Shown: positions 1 through 18,300, counted from the first letter of the stretch. The stretch: DNA of 64,000 nt from Apiotrichum sp. Y4204 (GCA_025531455.1 JAMYHL010000105.1:1-64000); one strand, 5' to 3'. Made by a program: numbers and translations. The notes: generated from the letters alone by a model not told the origin.

Positions 1-1232
1 GGGGGCGGCCGCCGCCCCGCCGCCGGTCGCGTGTGGAAGCATGGGAGAGGCATAACTCGTGACTTGTGCAACTCATGCAACATGAAAGACGAGACCCAAG
101 TATCTCTTGTATCAGAACCAATACCAATAGGGCCAAATATGGGTCCAAGAACGGAGGGACACTTGGGTTTCGATTGCTCCGAGCCCCGAGTCTCCTGCGA
201 TATGTGATCCCCGCAGAGCCCTCGGCCGCGCCTTGCAATGCAATGTAGTCATAATGTGACACGTCGTCGTGGCTGCTCACAAAAAGGGTCCCGTCAGCGC
301 AATCGCAGAGCCCCTCCAACCCCGACCACCGGTCGCGCCGCCTCGGAGGCCACCGCTCGGAGGCCACCGCTGAAGCCAGTGGACCTGTGGGCCTGTGGAG
401 TAGTGGGCCGTGGGCCTGTGCCCCATGCATGATCCCCTGTCCTCTGTGCCCTTTGGCCAAGCCCGCCCCACGCAGGGCTGTTTCTGAACACACTGTGGAG
501 TCTCCAGGCTTAGGGTTATTTATGTAATCTGTCCTATGCAGTCGGATGTCCATCGGCGGCAATCGGCGGCACTGGGATCCTGGGAATGAGCATGGAAATT
601 GGCTTGCTTCGAGGATATCCAGCTATCCAGATCTCCAGATCTCCAGACCGACTGGATACAGGCGGCAAAAGACAGGTTAGAATGTTGCAGAGGTTGGTCA
701 GAGCGATCAGAGCGCCAGAGCACTATGAGAGCACTTCACATCCGTGCAGGCGCACGGGCCACAACGTGACGAGGAGATCCAATGATCCAATTGATCCAAT
801 ATCTAGTTCGCCCGATCCGAGCCGGTGGAGATATGTCCAGTGTTGAGTATCGAATATATCGAGTGCAACCTGGAATGTGGAATGGGAACCATGGCAATAA
901 TCCAAGAAATACCATTCGTGATAAGTAGATTAGCAGCGGATCAATAGCCCCGATTAGCTTTTCTAAACGTTTGATGCCTGGGTGATGTTGGTATTGATTA
1001 GCTTCCTGATTAGCTTTCTATAGCAGCCAGTCAGCTTCACCTTTTTCTGGTGTTTCTATCGAGTGATTCGAGTCGAAAACGGTGCTCAGTCTCTCGTCAT
1101 TGGTGTTCTTGTTAGTCACTCTTCTTCACTTGTCACTATCATCTGTGCCCTCCTCATCGTTAAGGGCATTCACCAGACAGGCCCCCATACGGGCCCTCTC
1201 ACAAATCATCCTTCCTCACCGCGACACGCAAA
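1..1232. other. Non-coding region upstream of ARO1
   Basis: No reading frame here looks coding. The stretch opens with a GC-only run and holds small local repeats: a doubled CGGAGGCCACCGCT near 344-371, GATCCA-type repeats near 775-802 and three GATTAGCTT copies between about 953 and 1018. The last 200 bases are pyrimidine-rich and lead into the ARO1 start, so they probably contain its promoter and 5' leader. No TATA box was found that could be defended. Confidence 0.6.
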
Positions 1233-6184
<4,952 letters not shown>

Positions 6185-6587
6185 AACAGCATTAGATGGT
6201 TTTATCACAATTGGGTTTATAGAAGTCACACTGGATGCATGGGAATACATGCGAATGACCCTTGAATTGTACTCAGTCGTGAACGCGTGGTTGGGTGGAG
6301 GTGATTGATAATTGATAACCCAATAATGTTATACCAGTTCTCGTGGGCAGTCTATTACAGTCGATTACGATTATTGTATACAAGCCCTGGACGCGCCGAC
6401 GCGTCAACAACGAAAGCACTCTGTGTGCACCTCAACCACTCAACAACTCCCATCCTTTCCATCATCCAGCGCGCATTAACGCATCAGGAACTGTACACAA
6501 GACATTCACACTCATCGATTAGTGAGGACTGCGTTGGAGAAGCAACCATTCTCAAAATCTTGATCGCAACCAGTACCACCCGTCCAC
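6185..6587. other. Spacer between ARO1 and the EI24-family gene
   Basis: The two genes run in the same direction. The first part is AT-richer and should hold the ARO1 3' end; the rest would be the promoter and leader of the next gene. No RNA gene or repeat was seen. Confidence 0.5.
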
Positions 6588-8145
6588 ATGCTCCACCGAC
6601 GCCAGCGTCCCGACGCGTCCTCCACCTCTCAGGCGCAACCCCCCTCCAGCGCCACCGACTCGACCCCAAACCCGGCATATGTGCCTCTTCGGCGCCCTCC
6701 ACCACTTGTGTATGGGCACGGGTATGGCGGTGGATTGGGGTCCATTAGCTCGATGAGCGGTGTTTCGAGCTTCTCTGGGCCAGCTTCATTCCCTGGCTCG
6801 GCTGGGAGGTATGGCTCCCGTTCACCATTTGGCCTCGAGTCTGCAGATGGCGATATCTTCGGACCTTCAAGTGTTCGTGAGGTAGCGGTCCGTGCCAGGG
6901 AACAAGTTCGTGCTGGTGTGAAGGACGCTGTGCGTCTTGATCGAAGCTGGGGCTTGGTTTGGGGGTGAGTGAACAGATTCAAGAACCACTGCTGATAGTA
7001 GCGATACTGAACTTCGCACCCTGGTTTTCAAGTTGACGTGAGCTCATTACTTTTCCTTGGAAGCTGATGACAGCATGTTGAATCTCCTATCGCTCACTCT
7101 TCTGTCCTTGTTCCCACTCGTGCTCGGGCCGATTCTTCGTGGACATCGCGATGCCGCGGGAGGGTCTCATCCGCGTGCACAACAGGTCTCTCTGTGGTAC
7201 AATGTTTTGTTGTCATGGCCCACATTTGCTGTCGTGTATGGAGTGAACGCGTTTTGGGGTCCAGATGTTGCCCGCAGGGCTCATACGCTCCTGCATCCTG
7301 CGTGAGTGTAATCTGGGATGGCCCCGCATGACGCCGCTGTTCGACCCGACGCCCTAACATCAGTCACCGCCATCAGCCACCTTCATCAGGCGGCACGACG
7401 GCCCCCACGTTCTCGGATGATCCTGGTGCATGGTTATGGAATTTGGTGATACGCCTCCTTCTCATCGCGGACTTCACGCTCGTGTTCCGTCTCGCCCTGC
7501 TCATCCCTGTATTGGGCTGGCCGGTCGCTCTGGGCTATATGGCTCTTGTCAACGCGTACTATTCTTTTGAGTGAGTTTGCACGGCGACCTGGCCAGCCAT
7601 GGTCGCACACTTTTGCTTGTCAATCTTAGGATACTGACCACAGATGGATCTTTGTCTCCCGGGCTTGGGCCATCGGACAGCGGTGTACTTACATCTCCGA
7701 CAGGACCTCCTACATGTTTGGGTTCGGTGAGGGAAGCAAGCGAAGTGCGCTGACCACAGGACTCCCGGCCACGCTGTTGACCACCTTCGGATCTCCGCTG
7801 GTGAACATGGCCATCTTCACGCTGATCTACCCCTTCGTGAGTTAGATCGGACGCTATCCCGAATGTTCCTCACTGACCCTCCAGCTTCTCATTCAAGCTC
7901 TGCAGGGCCGTCCTCCCGCAACAGCCGCCATTCTCGGCCCGCCAGCGTCCCCTTCTACCCCAGGCACCCCTGACAGCGAGGCTGGGACACCGCTCAAGGC
8001 CTCTTCGTTGTGGCTGAAGTACGCCCACGTGCCTGTGTTCTTCTTTGCTCGGCATACACTCACAGGATGCCGTTTCCTCGTTGACGCCGTCATGCGCGAT
8101 CGGGATGGCTATGCTGCGCGTCAGAGGGGCAAGCGCGCTCAGTAG
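6588..8145 (+). CDS. EI24-family (etoposide-induced protein 2.4) membrane protein
   Basis: Seven exons: 6588-6964, 7002-7037 (could start at 6999), 7074-7301, 7364-7570, 7644-7726, 7760-7836, 7885-8145, giving 422 residues. The first 110 or so residues are Ser/Pro/Gly-rich and probably disordered. Then come hydrophobic segments: LLSLTLLSLFPLVLG, LLSWPTFAVVYGV, LLIADFTLVFRLALLIPVLG and a segment containing YMFGFGLPATLLTTFGSPLVN, the FGFGLP stretch being the best family marker. EI24 proteins are endoplasmic-reticulum multi-pass proteins linked in animals to autophagy and p53-induced death; the fungal role is not settled. A Ser/Pro loop (about residues 355-370) precedes the last membrane segment and the basic tail RQRGKRAQ. 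Introns are 33-73 nt. The family call is by remembered motif, so TMEM33 or CysZ-like relatives cannot be excluded. Confidence 0.8.
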
Positions 8146-9969
8146 GTTCTGGAGAGCAGCATATTATAGAAGAGAGACCATTCTGGAAGTTTACAAGCTT
8201 ACCGTAAGGCAGACGTTATGCACAATTATTCTACCTCCAACGCTAGCAACGCTACCGGAGAGTGACTGCCACGTTACTACGCAAGTGTTGCATGTTGCAT
8301 GCTGCAGATGACGTAGGCAAGAGCCTGTGCTGGTGGTTGTCTCATGTCTGGAATCATTGTCATGTCTCCACCCATGGAAACATGACGCTACCACACCCGA
8401 TAGCCCTTTCATGTCCAATCGTCATTCCCCAACCCCGCCTCAAGAGCTCAAGACCAGCCCCAACATTACGTTGTCGTCTACCGAGACAACATGCCTTGTG
8501 TGAACTTACATGCCGAACGGCCCATGGTAAACTCTCACGGCACATCGTCTCATGGTTTGTGGAGTGCCTGGGCCACAAAGGATACGCTTCGTACGCTGGT
8601 CTGAGTCTCCTGCAGCCGACGCCAAAGAAAGCAGACCGACGTTGTTAATCTCGTCGGTATGCACACCCGACAAGACACATGGCAGAACTCACGACAGCGC
8701 AAACTTGTAATGCTTACTATAACGACTGTCCCCTACTACCAGTCCGCAGGGATGCACCCAGCGTCATTTGTAGGCTTGATACCGCGGGATCGTGCTTGTT
8801 CCAGGCCGAAACGCACCCTTGGTTCTTACCCCTAGGGCGAAGGAATGAGGGAATGGTTGAATCCCGCAGGATTGTTCGCAGGATCTCTGCGTGGCGCAAG
8901 GTGTCCCTGGCGTTTCTTTCCGTTTCGGGTGAGCACGCAACGTAAGGTTTATTGGATACCTGATTCCACGGGTTGCCTCGGAAGATATTCCACAGGACAA
9001 ACACTCCGGATCTCCCATGAAGGGGCTACATGCCGGCATCGAGGCACAGAGTTACTAGACTTTCGTCGCCGGCCATTGTGCTGTTTGGTGTAGGGAAACC
9101 GATCGTGTGGCACGGTGGCGCAGCTTTGGCGTTGTAACAGGCAACGACGACCGAACACCAACCCGTGACACTGACTTTTACCCTTGTTGTCGAGGACACT
9201 CAATATCCGGACTTGGGGTGCCGTGTTTGTTGTTGACGGAGTGTCTCTGAGGATGATATCTTGCAAATTCTGCGGACAGGGTGCTCAGCACATCGAGAGA
9301 GCAACAGCTGAAGGATGACTCACCTTGGACGCACCGTAGTCCCGGAACCGACAAACTCCAGCAATGGCCAGAAGAGCCTGCTCAGGCTGGAGGAGTTCTA
9401 AGCCTGACAGTTATGCTTCACTAACAGTACGCCGTTGTAATGATAACAGGCCACTAACAGTACGCCGCTGTAATGATAACAGGCGAGTATGAAGCCGTAC
9501 TGTGTGTTTATCTCAGACTTGAACCCCTCCCTCGCTTCGGGATTTGCCAAGTACGGTGCCCATCCGGCCATTGAAGTTTGCGCCCAGCCCTACGTGTTCC
9601 AAATAAAATCGTGCCGATAGTGTCATGCGGATGTTGACCAGACGACCTGAGTTAGGGGTGGTGTGGGGAGTGCGTACGACCTGCACATGCCATCGACCGC
9701 GACGGCATTCTTGCATGGCCAATTTTTTACTGTCCGTTGTACTGCATGCGCTTCTCGTAGATGCATAACATTGCTTCTTGTATACACACTAAAAGTTGTG
9801 GTCAAACCTCTATCATTGTCCTCGTCCGTTACAACAGGGTCAAAGGAGCACAAACCCAAGCACATGTACGTCACTCTTGTGGAGAATGTCTCTGCCTTAA
9901 GCCCTAAATGTCCAAATCGAATCGATTAAAATACTGTTACCAAGTAGAGTCCCTCAAACGGTTGCAAAG
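8146..9969. other. Convergent intergenic region
   Basis: This lies between the 3' ends of the EI24-family gene (+) and a Zn2Cys6 gene (-). No frame longer than about 105 codons is present and none has coding character. The only structure noted is the 33-bp tandem duplication at 9419-9484. Confidence 0.6.
9419..9484. repeat. 33-bp tandem duplication
   Basis: Two adjacent 33-bp copies, 9419-9451 and 9452-9484, differ at one base (GCCGTTG versus GCCGCTG). The unit begins CACTAACAGTACG and ends GATAACAGGC. It lies in the convergent intergenic space and breaks no gene. This looks like a recent local duplication. Confidence 0.9.
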
Positions 9970-12900
9970 CTACGACATGGCCGTGTATGGAACAAACAGT
10001 CGGGAACCGTCTGGCTGCAGAACAAACTGGCCTGGAGGATAAACAATCCCTCCAGGCTGGTTTGATGAGTGGGCGGCCTGAGGAGGAGCAAGGACTCCTG
10101 TAGGTTGATGGCAATCATTGGAAGGGATCGCTGTGGGGTGCGAGAGATGTGGTGGGAATACCATGATGGCGGGAGATAACTGGGGTGTCATGACTTCAGC
10201 GACATGTGGGGTCGGACTGAACCGCGCAGAGGACGAAATAGTAGCCGAAGACGGCCAAGACGCAGATCCGTGAACTGCTGTCATCGAGGGGTCATTCATC
10301 GACCTGAATGTTGGAGATGTGAACGGAGACTCCTCGATTGACTGTGGAGGCATCGCAGAGACGGGATTTGTCATTTTGGTGGCTTGCTGAGGAGATACTT
10401 GTGCAGATTGGCGCGCACTGAGCCAAGCTTGCCTCAGTCTGAGGTAAATTAGCCATCGTTCTGCAAACATCATGTACTCACTCGTGGCTTCTTTCTGGAC
10501 TTTGAGCAAACGCCCAGCGCCCAGAGTTCAGCGCCTGGAGACACAGACTTATGTCCTCGTCGCTACCCCCGTCGCGAACAAGAAGAACGGCAGCCCAGTA
10601 TGTCCCATCACGGGCATGTGGTGCGTCCCATTCAAAAAAGCTGCTGCCGAGATTCGCGTGTATGATGTCGACAACTTGACGAATGCGGACCTCTCCCTTA
10701 CTCTTTGCAATGGCAAGGAGCTGTTGTACTCGTTCCCTCTCCGCGACAGGGTCAACTACTCCAGGGGGCGAAGCAGACCGCGAACGAGCCATGGAAGAGC
10801 TACTGGTAGAGGCTGTCCGGCCTCTCTCGAGGCGATCAAGCCGGTCTTCAAGGGCCTTGCGGATTACGACGTGCACCTTGAACAAGGAAGTTTTCTTATC
10901 ATTAGTGTGCGTTCTCGTGCGCAAATAACGCGGGTTACACGTACCCAACGATCGCCGAATTGTAGTACCTCCTGGCGATGATGGTGAGGTTCAATTGGGG
11001 CTTCGAGTCGAATGTTCTCCAACATGTCCCATGTTTTATCAAGAATGTCCCAAGCAATCTGGACTTGCTCGACATTCAGGGCATCACGTCGACGAGCTTC
11101 CTGCCCAGTTAAAGCGGCGTGAACCATTCGACAGGCACGCTGAAATATCAGCAAACCGGGGGGAACGGCAGCGGGAAAACCTGGCCTATGATATTGAGAC
11201 TTACACCAAATTGGACCGGTGCCGACGACATCTTGACTGCCGTGTGATAATTTCCTGGGATGATGACAAGCGGCTGTTTCTCGATGTTGTCCTCAATTGC
11301 AGCCAGATCTTCGTCGTCCGTCAGGCGAAGATTATTGCCCTTAAGTCCGGATAGCATGCTCTCCTCCACAAAAGCGTACCAGAAAATGCGCAAGCGGACG
11401 ACTTCCCGACGTTCCGGGTCATCTTTCACCCAGGTTTCCGGAAGTGAGGCTGGCAGCCCATCGTAACCCAGACCCTGCATCGAACACAGCATAAACACTT
11501 GTCCGAGTGTTGCTTGATGCATGGCCTGACGCTCAACGGCCGTTGAAACCCCTTTTTATGTCAACACGCGCATAACTTGTTGATCCCTACCTTCTGTGAG
11601 TGGGAGGATAAGAAGAAGAACTCGTACTCCATCCCATGATGGCTTACGCATAATACCGTACTCATCGATCTCGCATAAAATTGTTCGCACGACACGGTAC
11701 GTCTTCTCTGTGCGACGTTGGCGTTCATTTTGGCGTTTCAGTTCAGCATCGCTAGCATGCAGAAGACTGGTCGGGCCACAAGGTTCGCCTTCGGGTGAAT
11801 CAAGTTGGCCACGTTCGTCCACTCCATAGGACACGGCCCATGCGTAAAGCACATGACAGAGGACGGACCCCTCACGACCCATCGCCGCCGCGCATGGGAT
11901 TGGTTTGGACAGATACCGAGTCGCAAATTCGTGAGGATCGACGATAGGATCTAAATGTCAGCCAAGGACAATGTTGAAATATCAACCAAGAGGAAAGCAA
12001 TTGTGCAAATGGCCATTGATAGAGAGGTGTGGGGCATGATAAACCCAATAGCGGGCAAACCTGATGGCAATCACTCACGTTGAAGATGAAAGCGTCGAAA
12101 GAACGCAGAGTCAAAGAATTCCCGCGTGAGTTCGGGGACACGCTCAAACTTGCGTCCGGTTGGACTGTGAGGCCGATGTTCGGCTTCGTCGCCTTGGGAG
12201 GCCAGGGCTGCATCAGTTGCAGATTTGCCGTACAGCAGTTCGATTTCCGATATCCTCTTGCCACGTCGCAACTGCTTGGCAGCTTTGAGCGGAGCGTACT
12301 CGTCGCTGACTGCATGAGCCTGTGTCGCACCCATGTTTCAAAACTTACACGCAATTTGTACCACGCTCCTGGCAATTTGTACAGCTCACTTTGCGGCGTC
12401 GAACTGTACCAACGCCGCTGCCACGCACTTCCTCCACCTGTGCTTCACGTTCTGCTTCCTCTTGTCTTGTACGCAAGTCGCATTTGACGCGACGGTGTCT
12501 GCAGGCACCACACGCTGTGAATTGGTGGCGTGGAACCTTCGCCGGATTTGCTGCATTCGTGGCGGAACTAGATGTTCGTTTGCCTACGGGCCAACTCTTG
12601 GCCGAGTTGGAAGCTGACCTTCCAGACATGTGTGCTGTAGAGGAAGATGCAAGCTGAGGGCTAGGTGGTTGAGTATGCGACCAATCAGGGGGTTGGAGCC
12701 TGAGGTAAACATTGTTACCCTCAAGCGGTGCGTTCTGAAAAGAGCTATGCTCTGCACCCTCTTGCGGCTGGGTCATGTTTCCTGTCGCCGAAGTGCCATC
12801 TCCGAGGTTACCGTAAAAGCCGGGCGGAAGCTGACCGTGTGGTGGCGGCTGTTGTGCTGCAGAATAATCGAGGCCGAAGACTGAGTCGTCTTGAAACGTC

Positions 12901-13175
12901 TCTGCTACATGCGAGCGGCGGGGCTGCACAGTGGGAGCAATCGGATACGCTGGAATCTGTTGAGGAGACTGTCCTGGATGAGGGGTCCCCATCGATCCAC
13001 CTGGAGGATATCCACCGCTGATACTACCATACCGATGGTGGCCTTGATCCAAACTCGGGTAGACATGAGTTGCCGTCAAATCAGTCTGCAACGGAGGGAT
13101 TGGCGGATGCGTATGACTACCCAGCTGCCGAGGCCGGTGCGGATCCTCTAGCCCGAGGTGGTGGGAGTTTGACAT
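9970..13175 (-). CDS. Zn2Cys6 fungal transcription factor with extended zinc-cluster loop
   Basis: Seven exons on the minus strand: 13175-12349, 12305-12079, 11950-11591, 11551-11205, 11139-10945, 10876-10482, 10438-9970, giving 939 residues. The N-terminal 215 residues are Pro/Gln/Ser-rich. A binuclear zinc cluster follows with cysteines at 222, 225, 232, 265, 268 and 275, that is C-X2-C-X6-C-X32-C-X2-C-X6-C; the middle gap is normally about 5-16. The adjoining RRGKRISEIELLYG is probably the linker and coiled-coil dimerisation element. The middle region (HPIVDPHEFATRYLSKP, LCHVLYAWAVSYGVDERG, RLRIFWYAFVEESMLSGLKG) matches the fungal-specific transcription factor domain. The C terminus is Ser/Pro-rich. 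The start is the first ATG in frame; upstream codons in this frame lack an ATG. Target genes cannot be inferred. The exon 6-7 junction relies on a 43-nt intron with a GCTAAT branch site. Confidence 0.85.
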
Positions 13176-14560
13176 TAGCCGAAACACCTTGCCCGGGTTG
13201 CTCTGGGGAGACGTGGGTGAATAAGGAGAGGACTGTTTGAATAGTTAGTATGGCCACAGAGCGCACTGAACTAACCGAAATGAGGTTTGGCGGAACAGGA
13301 CTGGTTGAGACAAGCATGCACGGTGTGAAGACGACGGGCGAGCCGAGGGAGGCTAGTGGTGGCAGACGTTCACAGGTTCAATTGTACTCTGTTGAAACGT
13401 GGGAACGACTTGGGGCAGTTTCACGAGCATGAAATTGCTTACCGATGATGGAACGCGAACAGTTGGTAGACGGAAATGGTGGAGAGCAAGGGGAAAAGCG
13501 AAGAGTAGACAAAAGAAGGGAAGCAATGTAGAAGTGCAGCTCACACACCGCTGCTGATTATCACTACTAACTATCTCTGCTGCTGTTGCTACTGCCACAG
13601 GTACTGCTCCTACTGCTCCCGCTCAACACGGTTCAGACGGTTGTGTAACAGTTTCCGACACGCGTTGGAGAATGCTAGGAGAGGAGGGCAGATCAAAGAC
13701 AAGGGGTAGAGCTTGAAAAAGCGTCGTCTCAAGTCAATAGACTTTGAGAAGGGAGGATGTGGGGGACGGCGGATGAAGGACAGACAGATCAACAGGTCGA
13801 CAGATAATGGAATGATCGCCGAAGAATGGAAACGAAGAGAACGGAGGATTATAACGATCAGAAGAGATCGACGCAGCGCCAAAGAAGCAATTCGCTAGGG
13901 GAAGATCGACATGAAAGGAAGGATCGCCAAGGGCGTTAAAAGGCGTCACCCTGCGCCCAAAGCGAAATGGCCCTTGCGTCGCCTGTCAAATGTGGCGAAG
14001 ACACTGGGTAGCAGGCGTTACGGTAGAGGAATGGAATCGTGTTCCAAGAGCGAGGCGCGTATGTTGGCGTATGGGCGACAGGTCCGTGAGCCAAGGTCAC
14101 ACCGTCTTCGTGTCCCAGTTCAGAGCAAGGAAATCCAATGGAAGCGAATGGTGCCGGACAACAAGGTGGGTTTGTACCGTGAAGAGCCGTTCGATCTCTG
14201 GAAAGGGACTGGATCTAAGGAAAGGGAGATGGATGAGAGGCGTTGGCGTGGCGTTGGCACACTGCGGGGAAGACGTCTAAGCGCCAAGCATGAAGAGGGT
14301 AGGGTTGAGAGACAGTGTGTGGGAGACACAGACAGAGAGAGAGGGCGAGGGTGATCTGTTGTGCGAGAGCTTTGATCGTGCTGTTTAAACAACAGCGATT
14401 GATGCAAACAAGTTGTCGGGACGATGGAGAAGTTGTCGGCTGCGCAGATATGTCTACCACAAGTAGTTTCGTTGCGATAGACTCAATCCACCTGCTGTTG
14501 CCTGCGCCGAACCGTGCGTTGCATGTAGCCCTGTCGAACAGTCTGTCGAGAACAACGGGT
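13176..14560 (-). promoter_or_regulatory. Pyrimidine-rich upstream region of the Zn2Cys6 gene
   Basis: Read on the minus strand, much of this stretch is C/T-rich (plus-strand purine runs near 13480-13530, 13690-13900 and 14200-14345, including GAGAGAGAG at about 14336). Pyrimidine-rich leaders are common in fungi and no coding frame is evident, so it is read as promoter plus 5' untranslated leader of the gene ending at 9970. The transcription start cannot be placed. Confidence 0.45.
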
Positions 14561-15370
14561 ATCTAAGATTATGTATTCGGGGAGAGGTATGCGAGCATGA
14601 CGCGGATGAGCGTGGTATGGTTATGCCGTAAGGTTGGAGTCCCGTTACGTTTGGACTGGCCTGCCGTGTAGGAAGCGGCATTAGGGAACACAGGGACGCG
14701 GGGCTGTTCAACAAGGTTACGATGAGGGAAGTGCTGGAGCCTGTTTTTACACGCGATGATTATGATGAGACGCCCCCGGGGTCGCGCACGAAGACAAAGG
14801 GCAAAACGCCGGAGGTCCAGGACCTGCTTCCGGTAGAGCAACCACCAGATAATGTGTAAACAACAACAAAGAAAAGGACCCATCACGGGACGGGTCAGGA
14901 CAAGGAACGAGACGACGGAAGTCCAAACGCAAAGTGGACGGCATTGCATGAAAGGGAGGAATTGCAGAAGCACAACACGCTCAGAAGGCGCGAACGGGCA
15001 GAGGCCGTGTGGATCAGGTCAAATTGCTGCACCGGAGCACACACCCACACCCACCCGACACCTCGAGGTAAAACAGGGTTTGCCAGTCGAGGGACCAACC
15101 CCATAGGGACACCAGCCAAAGGAAACGAAATGGCTTCGACCCTGGGGTCCTGTGGTCTACACAGCGACGGCGGGAATGCACCAAATGCAGTGCACCGCAG
15201 GAATATGCAAGAGCTGGAGCAAGCTGGAGCGTTAGAGTGCAGTGCCCCACCATGTGGGCACCCCAGCTTACTTTCATTCCAGTAGATGGGGAAGGATCAC
15301 TCGTCGTTGGTCGAGTGGCGACCCACCTGTCGATCACACACAGCTGCCACCACCACTGTCGTGGCCATGG

Positions 15371-18300
15371 TACTGTAGATTGCCCCATCTACGGATGTCA
15401 TTGCAAGGCATTTCCGTCGTGCAATGCAATGAGAGTCATGCAACTGGTGCCCCGTCGTCCTGTAGGCTGCGCTCCATGAACAATGCTTCCAAACCGGTAA
15501 CACAGCAGATCCGATGACCGACTAACTGGAATGTCAGTCTGGAATGTGTGTTTCGCACTCTGCCCGATCTACCCGTGTTTGTTCCAATCAATAGTTTGTT
15601 GGAAGTCTCTTTCGGTTTGCTCGTGTGAGCTCCTCTACACACAGGGTCCCGCCTTCATTTTTCTACTCAGCCTGCCGATACAAGGAGGCAGGTCGAACCT
15701 GGGTACTTCGGAACATGCCTTGAAGTGATCTGACTGTGTGTGTGACAGGACGGTATCATTCGCCTCTGCCATCAAAACGTACAAATCTCAAGTCTGCAAC
15801 AATCTTTCGCTATTTTGGGAGCTGTGAAGTGCAGAAGCCCAAGTACGCTCCCTGAAAGCCCACCTCGCTATCAACTCAAGGGTGTCGACGTTCTCTATAC
15901 CTCGGAAGACGCTGAGACACTCCAGGTGGCGTCACGGGCCCATGATTGACCTGACAGCATCCTGTGGAACGTCGCTTGGTGTGGCATGACCAGTCTATCG
16001 AATACCCATTACAGCTCAGGGCGAGTGCGAAACTACGTCAAAGGCAACTGTTTTGCTGACATGGGGTTGAAAGGCGTGAGTTTCAACTATGGGCGTTTGC
16101 GAACTGGAGACTTGTATACAGTTATGTTGGGACGCCGTGAGGGAATCTACATGCTGACTTCCATCTTGTGGTTTTCGCCATGGAGAGTTTCATAAATTGA
16201 CGCCTAGGCGTTTTTGATCGTCCCCTTCTGCAGAGTGCATTGACTACATATCCTTGAGCCAGTGGCAAGATGTGCCCCGCAATGGATGGTGACATTGGAG
16301 TCGAGGACGCTTGCTGGGTACCATGTTGGCAAGCGTACTGTACAGCCCCTTGACCTCATCTCGGTACAGTACGCGGAACACCTGGTCCACTGTGGCACAT
16401 TGTTTGACGTCAAAGGCCGGTGACACGCAGTGTAAAGCTCTGTATTGAGCCAACTCACGTTGACTTTGACCACGGGCCAGATGCGGGTGGCCTAGGTGCG
16501 CGTAAAAAGTACAGCCCCGGGTTCCTTCTCGGATCTGGATCTGTCAGGGCAAGACTGGGCAGGGCGAGGAAGATTATCCGACGATGCAAGCCACGTCCGA
16601 GCACGAAAGGATGAAAAGTAAACTTCTCGATGTTAAATTGCCCCCAATACTCTCACTGTACAGTTCATGATTGACATCCAACTGCAGTCGAACGGTGACC
16701 ACTGAGAAGGAAACGCTGATGCTCGTCGGCATGGTCGGTGCAGTAGAGTTACGGTTTTACCGTGTGGGCCGTTCGCTCAGGAACGCGGTGCACCCAGAAG
16801 GCCCAGGCGATTATCACCTGTCTGTAGGTCCTGGGTCCTGGCCGTCCTGGGTCCTAGCCTACTGTATGATCTTAAGATGAGCTCAGCATTCAGCGTGCGG
16901 CACGTGTGTTGTATATCGCATGTCGCAGAGTGTGAGTGTGCGGTGAATCGCAGCTTTCTCTCAACATCACTTCTCAAGTTCTGCCCATGTCGACAACGAC
17001 AAAGGACATTCTGGTAGAACTCGACGTCGTGGACGTAGCCTTTTCGGTTTTTAAGCGAATCTGGAGCAAACACCCGAGTCTTTGCTCACTTGTAACATCG
17101 CGGGTGCCATCCCGCGGATACAGAGTATTTTTTCTTCTGGGCTTTGCATACACTTCAGGAGACATTGATACGTATATCACACGATTAAACAGCTCAAGGG
17201 TTTGAGGCGTTCTACAAGCTGCAGGGATACAGAGCAGTTTGGAATATGTGAAGGGCAACGACAGGCACCAAAGGAGTGTCGAGCTGGCCACGAACCTCCT
17301 AAATAAACGTCTACCCTGCAGCCACTCATGATCTAAGGGAGCCGCCGGCCCAACTGTGGTGACATGCCTCAAAACATGCTCAACAGCCCGAGACCAGCAG
17401 GCGTGAATAATGGGCAGGAAGAATTTGAACAATATTATAAACACAGCGCAGGGCGACTTATCTCATGTCCTGGATGGGGTCTCAAAAGGTGGCAATTGTC
17501 CTGGAGGCAGGAGCTGGGGCTTCTGAGAGTGCCATCTGGTCCTTCGCCACAGCGCAGCACCCCGTACAGTACACTCGAGCCATCGACGCGCAACCTTGGA
17601 TATATACAGTACAGGTGATGCCCATCCGACAAGCCGGAGTGTCCTCTGTCTGCAATACATACAGTAGGATCAACAATACCCCAGAGACCAAGGTCGGTCA
17701 GCAACTTTAAGCCATCTTTTCCTTGCAATTCGGGTTTTCTCAAACACACAGCAACGGTGACCGGTTTGCATACGCCGTCATTTACAATCAACTCTCTACC
17801 GAGGAGCAGGGACTTCATGGCTGCCACAGTTCGATGGCTCTGTTCAGAAGGTCGCGCAAAAGGGGTCGTTTCCAGAGAGCTGACAAGGGTTTCGACAGAA
17901 CAAATTAGGCTGAGTGATCCTTCAATGCACTGGATCAACGCGCCAGCTTCAGTACATAGCAGAAGGCAGGCCGATGAGATGTGAGACACCTTGTCGATCG
18001 GCAGCCGCAGCCCACGCCCCATCTGAAAAGGTGTTTGGGCGGCTTGAGTGATCGGCGTGGCTGAACTCGTGTGCATGGGAGAATCAGAATCAGAGAAACG
18101 AGGCCCATACTGTTGGCGGGGCGACCCACATTGTTCCACACAGCCTCTCATGATGTCTGATTGTCGACAACTGACCAACCCAAGCGTGCTCCACTCCTGC
18201 TTGGTCCATTCCGGATTGTCTTTTCAGAGATGGGACCGGATTAGTGTCAGTGACCTCAAACAAAGCTTATTCATCGGTCTTTCGGGCCCAACGAGAGCGT

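Noticed and set aside
14569..14973. 134-codon minus-strand frame with hydrophobic segments
   Set aside because: The hydrophobic character comes from T-rich low-complexity DNA. No ATG in good context and no family resemblance.
17435..18178. 247-codon minus-strand frame in the gene desert
   Set aside because: No domain, irregular composition, no promoter or splice context, and it contains the repeated TACTGTA sites. Treated as a chance open frame.
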